Origin: Cylicocyclus nassatus | Taxonomy: Eukaryota; Nematoda; Chromadorea; Rhabditida; Strongylidae | Assembly: GCA_958299035.1 (NCBI GenBank) | Contig: CATQJL010000112.1 | Coordinates: forward strand, 11,260,880-11,324,879 | DNA length: 64,000 nt | Reading direction: 5' to 3' | Part shown: one piece after another, positions 1-10,662 of the stretch | Position numbering within the stretch: the stretch's first letter is position 1 | How the letters are laid out: the number at the start of each line of letters is the position of its first letter | Notes under the pieces: generated by a model | Told to the model about the DNA's origin: nothing | Database searches by the model: none | The model's input: only the letters and a program-made list of their open reading frames with translations | Position numbers and translations under genes: made by a program

Positions 1-400
1 GTATCAAACGCTGGTTCCAAATCTTTCTTCTCTATCTGCCAAGCGCCTCTAGACGTCGAGTTATGAGCGTTTTCCAAGTTGGAATGAATGCATAATCAGC
101 ACAAAATTCCTCGGAATTGCTCAAATGGTCCAATGTTGATTTTCAGAGCATTTCATTTAAACAACACCTTCTGCTCAAACACTAATACTTAGCACTTCTC
201 TTGAGCGCTGAAAAGAATCGTAACATTTGAGTCTACCTAGATTATGTGTTTATTTTTTCCATCAATCTTGAAAAGAAGGACGGTTCTTGATGTTCCCCAC
301 TGGTCGGGAATCCCTTCCTTCTGACGAATCCATAACTCGGCATGAGAGGCGCTCGGCAGATAACGAAATTGGATTTGGAATCTTTTGACGCTTTTCAAAG
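1..400. repeat. Imperfect inverted repeat, cut by window start
   Basis: The stretch around 15-70 (TTCCAAATC, then TATCTGCCAAGCGCCTCT, then GAGTTATG) reappears as its reverse complement around 325-385. This makes a foldback structure whose left edge is at or before base 1. The loop holds a short RTE fragment at 267-325. No protein of its own is visible. Confidence 0.55.
267..325 (-). pseudogene. RTE reverse-transcriptase fragment
   Basis: About 58 bp match the plus-strand sequence at 50581-50640 in the RTE element. Read on the minus strand it encodes KEGIPDQWGTSRTVLLFK against KEKIPDQWRTSRTVLLFKKG in the longer copy. Homology stops abruptly on both sides, so this is a dead fragment, not an exon. 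Confidence 0.8.
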
Positions 401-539
401 TGGTATAAGACTCATTTGGAGAGGCTTCGATCTTTTTCGATCTTCGGATCCTTCTTGTTAGATTTGCAATATGGAGCGAATCATCAGTCACTTTACATGA
501 CTGTAGGATTACGGTAAGAACTTCAAGGAGGATACACTA

Positions 540-671
540 ACAAAGAAAAATAGGAGATTCGCTGCATGCTGTAAATCTGAGTTGAAGGTCGCTCTACAGA
601 ATTATACCTCAAGCTCGGTGCAAGAGAGTTATCAACGATCAAACAGTGTTTACATTTTTTGAGACACCCTG
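540..671. mobile_element. Solo right arm of CAGGGTGTCCC MITE
   Basis: The sequence from GATTCGCTGCATGCTG to GAGACACCCTG matches the right arm of the intact copy at 702-1381. A left-arm internal motif (GTAGGATTACGGTA) directly precedes it at about 502, so most of the element was lost by internal deletion. It ends 30 bp from the start of the next copy. Confidence 0.7.
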
Positions 672-701
672 TATATTGAAAAACCGAAGAGTCTGTATAT
701 A

Positions 702-1381
702 CAGGGTGTCCCAAAAGTATGTATGCACTGTTTGATCGTTAATATCTCTTTTCCCAAGAAGTCTTTCGCCTTGCTTCAGGCACCGTTTTGTAGAGCTAGT
801 TTCAACTTAGATTTGCAGTATTAGGCGGACTATCGATCGCCCCTTATTACTGTAGGATTACGGTAGAAACTTCAAAGAGGGTTTTGAGCCATGAAAGGCC
901 ATATTTTGCCTCAGAAAAGAAGCAAAACAGCCTGAAAACTTTTACACTAGGCTAATTAGAGTTCCTGATTTCAACTGTAAAGTTCCCAACTTATTATGGT
1001 GCTTCACTGAACAGTTATGCCAGGTAAGAGGTAGCTGCCATTTTTTCAATGTTCCCAAAAAGTGCGGTTACACCGTTTAGAAAGCTTCGTAACCTTGTGA
1101 ATAGTTGAGTATTGAACTCAGCGTCCATAAAAACCCTATTACACAAGTTTTCACATTTTTGAAAAATTTTGAAATGGCAGCTTTTTCCACATTGGCACCA
1201 TATGTTTCAAGTTCCTACCGTAATCCTACAGTAACGAAGAAGAGATGGATGATTCGTTCTATGCTGAAAGTCTAAGTTGAAGCCAGCTCTACAAAATGGT
1301 ACTTGAAGCAAGGTGAAACACTTCTTGGGAAGAGAGATATCAATGATCAAACAGGTGCATGCATACTTTTGGGACACCCTG
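702..1381. mobile_element. CAGGGTGTCCC MITE, complete copy
   Basis: This 680-bp element starts CAGGGTGTCCCAAAAGTA and ends with the inverse TTTTGGGACACCCTG. It is flanked by TA on both sides (700-701 and 1382-1383), as expected for Tc1/mariner-type insertion. The arms are long inverted repeats of roughly 170 bp that each contain GTAGGATTACGGTA or its complement. There is no transposase frame, so it is non-autonomous. Confidence 0.9.
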
Positions 1382-1383
1382 TA

Positions 1384-2150
1384 TAGTATATAGTCTGCAC
1401 CTTTGTTTGTCATCAGTAACGTTCGAGTTATGAGCACGCTATCGAGTATGTCAGATCCTTATCGAGATCAAGTTGATTATGAATTTTCCTAGGAGGAGTG
1501 CAAATTAGCAAATACAAAGCGTCAAATTTTGTCACTTCAAGATGTTCTACATAACAAACATCTCTCTTTGTACTCTCTCAGGTTAGCGAATATGCGCCAA
1601 TCCTGCAATTGAAGAATCAATGTATTAGGTTAGGCAAAAAAGTTCTATCGCATCATCTTCATAACTTCCGATTTCTCAACCGATATGATTGCTGTTATTT
1701 TTATTTCAAAGAATAAAATCTGCTGACCGCTTACTAATGATCATACATTGCACAGATGAAAGCAGTAGAAGAAAACTACTTGAATTTTGAATTTTGTTTG
1801 GCCGTAAAAAATCTAGAACCTGCAGTAAATTCGGAGCAGTTAGATTTACAGGTTTAACATTTGCTCTTTTTGACTGAACAAAGTTTCTGCTGATTAAACG
1901 TCTCTATCAAAGGTTGTGACTCCGACATAGATGACTAACAAACAGTAAATGGATAAAGGAAATCAATCAGGGAAGAAGCAAATACTTAGATCTAGACAAA
2001 GCACACGTTTTGCCAATCTTTAACCCTCCAGAGTGCAAAACACCACATAGTCAACAAATCGATAAATCAACAAATCGCTAATCAAATTTTCTTTAGAATA
2101 GCTTCATGATGTCCGCCCCGCTCACAAGAGAGTATGCGAAATTTGATGAA
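1384..2150. other. No recognised feature
   Basis: AT-rich sequence between two MITEs. I see no splice-consistent exons, RNA gene or terminal repeats. Confidence 0.5.
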
Positions 2151-2238
2151 TTAGGTCGGTTCAAAAGTTTTGCCAGTTTTTTGAATTCCCCGGAAGATAT
2201 GTACGATAAAATAAACATGACAAACACTACAGATAGTA

Positions 2239-3301
2239 CAGGGTGTCCCAAAAGTAAGTACACACTTTTCAATCGTCAATATCTCTCTTCCCAATGGGTC
2301 TTTTATAGCCAGTCAAGTACCATTCTGTAGAGGAGGCTTCAACTTAGATTAACAGTGTGGAGCGAATCGTCGATCGTTCTTCATTACTGTAGGATTACGG
2401 TAAGAACTTCCAGCATGTGGATTTACGATTTACGATTTATTTGCCTTTCATATTATTACAATATGCGGCACCCAAACAACTGATCCTTTTTTAACGTGGG
2501 TGATCTTACTCTTTGCCAATTGCAAGTGCAAGCTTCTTCTGAATTCGTCTCTCCATCTCGTTAGGGCCAGTATATTGAGTCGTGCTCTCTTCAGGGCTTC
2601 TTGCAGTTCTTGTCGGACTTCGTTTGACAGGCGTCTCACGTTGAGTGTTCCGATGTCAATATAGTCGTTGTGGGGGTGGAACATACTTGACCCTGCTGCT
2701 CCGGGGCTTCCTGGATCAAGGGGTTCGACGTCCGGTAGGGTGGGGAAGAGCGGTCAAAAGACCGACCAGTAGAAAGTCGTGTAGAAGATGAACTCCAGCA
2801 TGTGGAACCATTGTAAAATGTGCCATGTGACAAATTTTTTTCAAAAAATCTGAAAAATCGTGTATTAGGGTTTCCGCGCATGCTGGTTCCAACTAACAAC
2901 TTTTTAAAGGTGTTTTCAACTTTTTTGATGGTGTAGTCACATTTCTGACAAGTATTGGGAATTCAGTTATTACGATATACCTAGGATAACTGTGGAAAGA
3001 AATATCACAGTATAGTAAAAAATTCATATTCAAAATCAACGGCTTCTATTACCATAGTATGAAAGTTTTTGGCTTGTTTAGTTTTGTTCCGAGGCAGAAT
3101 GTGGCTTCCAATCGCCTAAAATCCTCCCCGAAGTTCTTACAGTAATCCTGCAGTAATGAAGAGTGATCCGTGATTCGCTCGTTACTGTAAATCTAAGCTG
3201 AAGCCTCCTCCACAGATTAGTATTCAAATGGCGGAAAAAGACGCAATGGGAAGAGAGATATTGACGCTTGAAAAGTGTGTACTTACGTTTGGGTCACCCT
3301 G
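2239..3301. mobile_element. CAGGGTGTCCC MITE nested in mariner-type MITE
   Basis: The element begins CAGGGTGTCCCAAAAGTAAG and ends TTGGGTCACCCTG, with TA on both sides. It carries the GTAGGATTACGGTA motif and its complement, like the copies at 702, 17931 and 62222. Its body is closest to the 62222 copy (shared AGCATGTGGA and TTTTTGGCTTGTTTAGTT segments). It is interrupted by an RTE-derived insertion at 2422-2793. Confidence 0.9.
2422..2793 (-). mobile_element. RTE-derived short retroposon (5' end joined to 3' end)
   Basis: A 372-bp insertion is flanked by a perfect 13-bp duplication TCCAGCATGTGGA (2409-2421 and 2794-2806). On the minus strand it encodes the start of a LINE endonuclease domain (IGTLNVRRLSNEVRQ around 2610-2660). 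This runs into a segment ending in a short tandem tail, TTTACGATTTACGATTTA on the plus strand. RTE elements typically end in such tails. The middle of the endonuclease and all of the reverse transcriptase are missing, so it must have been mobilised in trans. Confidence 0.75.
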
Positions 3302-3565
3302 TATTTTATGCAGAATTTCTCCCTCTTTCGAACCGCTATATTCTCAATGTGATTCATGGAGAATGTGCTGAGATAACCACCGAAAATAACGGCTTCGTGC
3401 TTGTCCCGCCGAGAAAAGACAAGTGTTAGAAGGAGGAGAAGAAGTTGCATCGAATGGTACCTGAACTGTTAACCATTTCATGCATAGGGTACAGCATGAA
3501 GTGGTTCTTTGCACGTGATTTGCGGGTCATTTCAAAAAACTGACATGACTTTTGAACCGAGCTAA

Positions 3566-5088
3566 AAGAAATCTTGATTTTCTATGCCTTTAGGCCTGGT
3601 CATAAATGAAAAGCTAGGTAAAAAAGCGAAAAAATTGTGGAATCATTCAGCAGAGATAGAATGTTAAGAGCCCCTCCCAAGCTTATGCGTCCAAAATTAT
3701 TTGTTCTTGATCCTTCACTCTTTCTATACGCGATTCCTGCGTATAGCGGGCGTGGCCCTGCAGACATTTGAACACGTTGAAAAATTTGCTGAACCTCCAT
3801 TTTAAAGCATTAGTTATTCTACTCTCTAGCTGCCAAAAACTGCCACGCGCATACGCTGGCAAACGCTGGCAAAGCTCCGCCTGCTATACTGTGGGTAAAG
3901 AACGATACCATCCAAAGCGAACATACAAGTAAGGCTTAGCCAAATATGTTGATGACTATGGGCATTACAATCACGACATCGCCCAGGTCTAAATTCTACC
4001 TAATCTACACCCGCTCATGCGTAACTAATTGGCTCATAAGGAAACGGTTTATTTGCGCTACACGTATAAAGGACGTTACGTCGCTTAGGTCTTACGAGGC
4101 ATCTGCCAAAAATGACCCGTCTCAACACATCACAACGCGTACCAATGCTCCGCGCGGGCTATCGGCTGCCTAGTTTTCTCTGCCGGGGAACAGTGCTGAA
4201 CTTCTCTTCACCCTTGCTATCTTTCACACTCCTATCTTATAACAAAACGAGAATCCTATCTTTGCTAAGTTAGTCATGTTTTACTTTGTGTAGTAAGTTC
4301 GTTCGCATTCATATTTTTAGTTTTTTTTTTCAATATTTTGAAAGCATGGCTGATTGTATGCGTTTCGGAAGCTCCAAGTCTATTCTACCAAACATACCTT
4401 CGATAGTCTAGAGACAGGGCGTCAAAAGTGAAGGTTGTTTGCACAGCTGACGTCATAAATAGTGAAGGTTGTTTAAAGAAGATCAGAGAAGAGAATATGA
4501 CTTAAAACAGATAGAAAAAGCAAAAGAAACTGCTGAAAACCGGATAAAAACGCTGCAAAGAGGTCTGAAATCTTTCACTTGACGGCTTTTCAAAGTGCAA
4601 GTTTTCGCTCCAAGACCAGCAATTCGCAACACGGGGTTTCGACTTTTGATGCATCCTTTAAATTTTTACCCCCGCATTGACGTTCCTGTCTTCTGGGACG
4701 TTGTCTGGATTGTTGCGCTTATTGTTCTGATCAATAATCGCCCAAGGTGGAAAAAAATCGATGCGAAAGCGCTGTAACAGAACAAGGTAAAGAAAAACGC
4801 ACTTTTTACGATTTTTCGCAAAAAATTCCACCATGATCGAGATAAGGGCTGGGTGGTTGTCTGCATTATGAACAAAAGCAAGATCTATAGAATGCACGAA
4901 GAAACCGCGTGAAAATAGTTAAACTAGGAGAAGAACAAGAGATTTTCGAAAACAAGGTTTTTGCCGAATTTCTCGTTCAAATCAAAAAATGTGGTTCTGG
5001 GACGTTGTCATCGTGAAAATAGAGATCAAGAGCTTCAAAATGATATATAGCTTGCTAAAATTGGGTTCGAAACAGCGAAGAAAAGGGT
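3566..5088. other. No gene recognised; two AAAGTGAAGGT motifs
   Basis: Mixed AT-rich sequence with open frames but no splice-consistent model. Two direct copies of AGTGAAGGTTGTTT occur at about 4427-4480. Another pair lies at 5646-5690 (see findings). Confidence 0.4.
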
Positions 5089-5212
5089 ACCAGAGCCAAA
5101 TGCCCCGCGCCCCGCGTTTGGGGTAGCGAGGTAGCGCGCAGTGCGCGGAGACGCAGACAAGCAGCGGAGACAGACCAGAGCCGACGGGGCATTCGGCTCT
5201 GGTAGTAGATCT
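5089..5212. repeat. Small GC-rich inverted-repeat element
   Basis: ACCAGAGCCAAATGCCCCG at the left is mirrored by CGGGGCATTCGGCTCTGGT at the right, around a GC-rich core of about 85 bp. This looks like a short MITE. The coding frames across it are not credible genes. Confidence 0.6.
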
Positions 5213-5947
5213 CCGCGGGGTCTCAACGAAACCCTGCAACATTATATATCATTCTGATCGCCATGACACGACGAGAAAACTGACAACGTCCCAAGCTTTG
5301 AAAATTACTCATTAACGAGATAGACCAGCGTTTTCGTGCGCGACTCTCTGCGCAAGAATTAAGAGCAGTTTCTCGTTTATATTCAACTCCAATAGTTTTT
5401 CTAAATTTCTGAAACTCGATTTTGTTCAAATGAGAGGATAACTGAGAAATTTTGTCTTCAATTCTGGCGAAGATTCCACAGAAACCTTCTTTTTGAGGTA
5501 AAAAAGGCTATGAAAATCAAATTTTCGGTTTCGCTGAGATGAGCTAAAGATATTATTTCCTATATTTGCTTCATTAACATTCGTTCCGATATAATTAGGA
5601 CAATAACATTCGGGGCGAAGCCCCGAATGACTTCTGTTCTTTCCAGGTGAAGGTTGTGTCCCCCCATAGTCCTCAAAGTGAAGGTTACCAAAGTACGTGG
5701 CTCTATGTATCGAGGGTATGCTACCAAACTTCTATTATTAATTTCCCAGTTCTTGAATAGTTGATCAAGATATTTGCCTGCAATCCGAAAAATCCGATAG
5801 GCGCAAATCTCTCTTCGACATCTTTATCTCTGAGTTTTCCCGTTAATCACTGATATTTACCCAAGAAATCTGACAGCAATCAAAAACAACAGATTGATGA
5901 TTTATGCACTTAATGCTACTGTTTTGTTTGCCTCTTCCTTTCAACGA

Positions 5948-6301
5948 TCATTTGAAGCCACTTTTGCAGAAGTCGGCGGAGCAAGACTTTGTCGCCAAGG
6001 ATTTCCTCGTTTCGCTTATTTTAGTTGTGTGTCCTCCAAAAACTGAATTTTGGAAATGACCCATACATCCGATGATCTTATGGTCAAAGACCCCTTTGTC
6101 TGCCAATTTTGTATTGTTTGACGACCATGCTCTCATGATGCCTTCAGATGCATAACGTTGACGCACAGAGAGGTCAAAAAGCAGACTTATCTTTATGCTC
6201 AAAATATGAACTTTCGAGAATTTTAGCACTAAGTAGTTTGCAAGGGGTACATCTGTCCATACACGTCGCAAGTTTTTCTGGTTTTCAAGCATGTAACCCA
6301 T
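5948..6301 (-). other. Unassigned 117-codon open frame
   Basis: An uninterrupted frame of 117 codons lies between MITEs. I recognise no domain, signal peptide or splice sites. In such repeat-dense DNA it may be chance or a relic of a transposon. It is listed only because no repeat explains it. Confidence 0.12.
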
Positions 6302-6560
6302 TTGAGACGCAGCGTAACATAATCATCGAAAATAAAATTTTCGCTCTCTCGAATTTCCCTGCTGTTAGAATCATCAAATTTTTCAAGAATTGAGAAAATA
6401 TGATAGCAGTTTGTAAAGTGCGGTTCATAATTATGCGAACACCCAAAATTTTGTAAGTTTTTGGACTTTTTGGGAGAATCTCAAAAAGCCGTTCCACGCG
6501 ATAGAACGCAGCCGAAAACGGTATATGATCCATAAGAATGGAAACTGATGGTCAAATCTT

Positions 6561-6981
6561 GGTTGTTTCATACTGCCACACTGACTGCAGCAGACTGCAG
6601 CTGACTGCACTGATCGCAGCAGACCGCAACGGCCGCACAATCGCTGCATCCTTTCGTAAAAGAGAAAATAGTTGCGAATAAATCAAAACACCGTGATTTA
6701 CGCCTGGAAAGTTCATAGGTTCTAACTTACTATCCTCAATCAAATTTTGGCGATTGTTTTCCTTTAATATGCCAATGTTTGTTCTGATTCCTTTTCTCAT
6801 TGCATATCCCTATTTTACTGCCGCTCGCGTTGTCTTTTGGGTCTAATATATTGTTGTTGATTGTTTGGGCTACAATTGTTCATCCTCTCCACCTTCACGA
6901 AAGGAGTAGCGATCTGTGCGGCCCCGCGGTCAATGCTGTCGCTGCAGTCTGCTGCGGTCAGAGCGGCAGTCTGAAACAACC
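6561..6981. mobile_element. GGTTGTTTCATACTGCC MITE
   Basis: The ends GGTTGTTTCATACTGCCACA and …CGGCAGTCTGAAACAACC are inverted repeats rich in CTGCAG and GCAGTC units. The flanks GAAACTGATGGTCAAATCTT and TTTAGGAGTGTTTTTGCG are contiguous in the uninterrupted right arm of the host foldback element (about 8590-8625, complement). That proves the insertion. A shorter relative lies at 53023-53176. Confidence 0.8.
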
Positions 6982-7540
6982 TTTAGGAGTGTTTTTGCGC
7001 CTAATGCGAATTTTTAGCGGTTCATAATTATACGAGCACCTCAAAGAAATGTCCATTTTTCATTAAAGATTGCAATCATATGAGTCCAAATTTTTTGTAG
7101 AGTTGCAGTAACAAAGTCTGACATACTGCTACACACTGAACCCAGTGCAGTTCAAAAAGAGGACCGTTACTTTTTTCAGAAGGCTTTAAATGCTTTTGGA
7201 GTGACTGCGCTCCAAAAACACCCGTTCTTTTGTGGTTTACGCGCTCTAACTAGCTTTTACTAAGTCTATGAAATAAAATAATTTCTTTCGATAGGTATTT
7301 TGTTTGACGCTTGGAATATCTTTGCGTTTACATGCCGTTTTTCAACCAAGTTCCAGGTTCCAACCTTACCACAGGGTTAGCACGATTTCGAGTCTCAGAA
7401 CTCAGCTTCTGAAGCCGTGCAATGAAGTAAGCATATAGTATGTAGAAGTTCACAAGACTGTGTATTTCTAGAAAAAATCAGCAGGTTGAGCGTTTGTTTT
7501 AGCCACGCAGGCGTCATTTCACCAAAAACACTGTTTTCTA

Positions 7541-8046
7541 TTAGGTTGTCCCATAATTATTTACCGTTTTTACTTCGACGGTCATCTTTTTGTATCTATC
7601 CTTCATCTGACGCGGCTGGAGTACCATTCGATAGGGCAAAGCAAGCTCTATAAGATGGCTAGCAATAGTCTGCGTAAATCATAATCCACGTAAAGTTATG
7701 AGTTGAAATATGGTAGCAGTCAAAAACGAACTTTTCTGTCAAAAATCGTATCTCTGGCCCAAAGTATCTAAAAAGTTCCAGATTTATTCTGGCATATGCC
7801 TGACACATCGCACATTCTATTGCATCTTTTTCAAATTTTTTTCATGGCTAGAAATAAAGAAAAAAATGAATGAGGTAAAATGGCAAACTCCGCCCCTAGA
7901 AGTCCTGAGCTTCTCCCACATATGTGATCATATAGCTCATACATACAGAAGTACGATCATGTATTTGAAAAATTTGAAGGTGCCTCAGTTCTCGAGAAAT
8001 GCTGATGTTTAAGGTAAAAACGGTAAGTAATTATGGGACACCCTAA
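7541..8046. mobile_element. TTAGGTTGTCCCATAA MITE
   Basis: This 506-bp element has inverted ends TTAGGTTGTCCCATAATTAT and the mirror …ATAATT-type sequence GGGACACCCTAA. The subterminal repeat GTTTTTAC is also mirrored, and TA lies on both sides (7539-7540, 8047-8048). It is Tc1/mariner-like and has no transposase. Confidence 0.85.
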
Positions 8047-8764
8047 TACTATTGCAATCACACCTTTACTTGGTTTGTAGCTCCACAGCTTCAAGATCAG
8101 TCCTACAAGAACCCAAAAACTTTGGCACAGAAACATCATCATGCAAACAATGCAGCTGCTTCATATCAAATGTTTGTGCGAGAGAGAAGCTGAGTTTTAA
8201 GGCTCGAAATCGTGCCAACTTTGGGATAAGGTTGAAACTTGGTTGAAAAACGGCGCGAAAATGCAAAGATTTCCCGAGCGCCAAACAAAATATCTATCAA
8301 AAGAGCTTAATTCATCTCATAGACTTAGTAAAAGCTAGTTAGAGCGTGTAAACCACAAAAGAACGGATGCTTTTGGAGCGCAATCACTCCAAAAGCATTT
8401 GAAGCCTTCTGAAAAAAGTAACGGTCCTCTTTTTGAACTGCACTGGGTTCAGTGTGTAGCAGATATGTCAGACTTTGTTACTGCAACTCTAAAAAAATTT
8501 GGACTCAAATGATTGCAATCTTGAATGAAAAATGGACCCTTGTTTGAGGTGTTCGTATAATTATGAACAGCAATTCGCATTAGGCGCAAAAACACTCCTA
8601 AAATAGACGTCAGTTTCCATTCTTATGGATCATATACCGTTTCCGACTGTGTTCTATCGCCTGATATCAACGGCTTTTTGAGTTTCTCCCAAAATGTCCG
8701 AAAACTTACAAAATTTTGGGTATTCGTATAATTATGAACCGCACTTTACAAGATAGTCTGCAAA

Positions 8765-9465
8765 AGTTAGCACCAACTTCGACCCACCGTAAGTTTGCAT
8801 CCAAAAACTGAGTCGTACTGAAGGCTCAGAAATTTGCGAAAAATTCATATCTTTGTTCAAAAAATCCTACGAATTTCCAACTTGCTCATAGAAAATTGCA
8901 CACCACATCAAACACTCATATGTACCGTTCCTGCATTTCTTCCTCATCTAGAAATCGAGAAAACGAAGATTTTTTTGTTTTTGCAGAAACGAAGCATGCT
9001 GTTTCTATTCATGTAGCTGTATACTACAAGTCCTTACAAGTACAACTGTAGATTTTCAGCTTTCTAGAAGCCCTAGTTTTCGAAAATCACCTAATTTAGC
9101 ATTGAACACCCAAGTGAAAAAAGCTAAATTCGGTATTTCTTGAAAACTACGGCTTCTAGAAAGCTGAAAAATGACTTTTATACTTCTAAGGACTTGTAGT
9201 ATACAGCTACAAGAATAGAAATCGCATAGCTCCATTTTTGTAAAAACAAGAAAATTTTCGTTTTCTCAATTTCTAGATGAGAAAAAATGCAGCGATGGTA
9301 CAAGTGATTGTCTAATGTGGTGTGCAACCTGCATGAACAAGTTGGGGATGCGGAGGATTTTTCTGAACGAAAATATGAATTTTTCCTACTTTTCTGAGCC
9401 TTCAGTACGACTCAGTTTTTGGATGCAAACTTACGATGGGTCGGAGCTAATGCGAAATTTTGCAT
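8765..9465. mobile_element. Foldback MITE, about 340-bp arms
   Basis: The left arm (GCAAAAGTTAGCACC, then GACCCACCGTAAGTTTGCATCC) is mirrored by GGATGCAAACTTACGATGGGTC and …GAAATTTTGC at the right. The interior arms also pair: TTCTAGAAGC and CTTGTAGTATACAGCTAC occur in both orientations. The centre is near 9110. The small frames on either strand are shadows of the palindrome. Confidence 0.85.
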
Positions 9466-9593
9466 GCTTTCTTTTAGAGCTTGTTTTGCTCTATCGAGTG
9501 GTGCCCTAGAGCCCTGTAAAGAATTTGAGGTGCATGACTTATCGCCGTAAGAAGTTAAAGTGTAATAACACTTATGTAACAACCCAATAGTTT

Positions 9594-10075
9594 CATATTG
9601 CCTTGTTAAAGGCAGTGGGTCGGCAGAATGAGACCCGTGGCAAAACAAGGTCACAGGGTAGGAGCTCCATAATGGAACCTGTGGGCCAAAGTTCGATCTT
9701 TCTCTGCCACTTCTAACCGCTGAAATCAGCACTCATCTCCTATCCTCTCCGAACCCGCCCGCCCCCCCCCCCCCCCCATGGACGAGTGACTTCCGCGGTC
9801 AGAGCGCCAGCCGCAATGCTATAAGCATGAGGTCCCGCAACGACTCTGCATCTTTGCCATGACGGGCTTCGCGTTCACTCGTCCATGGGGGGGGGGGCGG
9901 GGGCGAGGGTTCGGAGAGGACAGGAGGTGAGCGCTGCTTTCGCTTTGAAATTTCGGGGGTTAGAAGTGGCAGAGAAAGATCGAAGTTTGGTCCATAGGTC
10001 CCATTATGGGGCTCCTACCCTGTGACCTTGTTTTGCCACGGGTCTCATTCTGCCGACCTACTCCTTTAACAGTTG
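9594..10075. mobile_element. Foldback MITE with GGGTCGGCAGAATGAGACCC ends
   Basis: The left arm 9594-9780 (TTAAAGGCAGTGGGTCGGCA … GGTTCGGAGAGG complement) is mirrored at 9878-10075. Homopolymer C (from about 9762) and G (from about 9886) runs face each other at the loop edges. The 100-bp loop contains CATGGACGAGTGA and its partner TCACTCGTCCATG. The coding frames here are palindrome shadows. Confidence 0.85.
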
Positions 10076-10662
10076 TTATGTCTACTTGCGCACAACTATT
10101 ATGTCAGTTTTTGTCAACACTATTTGCTTATAGTGCAGTGGCTGTACGCGCAGTTCGCGACCGCGGTTCTATGACGCGGGCGCACAAAAGTTTTGCGAAG
10201 ACACGGTCGTAATCGGCATAATTTGCTCGTGCCTTCTTGCGCTTCCTTTACATTGAGACAAATTTAGGAGAGCTATTAGAGCCTCTACAATAGTTTCTTT
10301 GTTATTCTTGACGTAAAACTTTGTTACTACGCTGACTTAATCGTTGTTGTGCGCAAACCATCCCAAGAAACATGATTAGCTGCATACAGTTTTTTATGGA
10401 GGAATGGCAAATAGTCATGTAAAAATAAATAAAGGATTTTAATACATCGCAATATGTCCATTTAAATTCTGTCAACAAACCATAGCGAGTGAATCTCGCC
10501 AAGCTGTATGAATGTGCGATTTTTTCCTACTATGCTTTTACTGTTATACAACTCAAAAAATTCAATTCACTTTATTGGCAATGTTTCCCTGATAAATAGT
10601 TCGTAGTTAATTGTGGATAAGATGAACGTGTATAGCCTGATGAAAGTTATGGTTTTTTCCCT
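10076..10662. other. 3' flank of PDZ gene
   Basis: AT-rich sequence downstream of the minus-strand PDZ gene stop codon. AATAAA-type signals in minus orientation are not decisive. No other feature is seen. Confidence 0.4.

Larger units (their letters stand above)
2151..3565. mobile_element. TTAGGT(T/C)GG mariner-type MITE, interrupted
   Basis: The left end TTAGGTCGGTTCAAAAGTTTTGCCAG and the inverse right end (...CATGACTTTTGAACCGAGCTAA) match the family at 38121 and 43164. The TIR resembles those of Hsmar1-like mariners (TTAGGTTGGTGCAAAAG). The element is split by the MITE at 2239-3301. The right half resumes with ATGCAGAATTTCTCCCTCTTTC, which is collinear with ATGCAGAATTTCTTCCTCTTTC in the uninterrupted copy at 38213. 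Confidence 0.85.
6411..8752. mobile_element. 2.3-kb foldback element with nested MITEs
   Basis: The left arm (TTGTAAAGTGCGGTTCATAA onward) is mirrored at the right end (…TTATGAACCGCACTTTACAA). The inversion continues inward for about 1 kb per arm: 7019-7410 matches the complement of 8160-8575. A second pair of GTTCATAATTATACGAGCACC-type ends lies inside at about 7019 and 8573, suggesting one family member inside or fused to another. The left arm is interrupted by the GGTTGTTTC MITE (6561-6981) and the centre holds the 7541-8046 MITE. Confidence 0.75.

Noticed and set aside
5605..5627. ATTCGGGGC-GAA-GCCCCGAAT hairpin as a Helitron 3' end
   Set aside because: No CTRR end just after it and no TC start found. 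One small hairpin is not enough.
9412..9732. 106-codon frame spanning two adjacent palindromic elements
   Set aside because: It crosses element borders, so it cannot be an ancestral protein.
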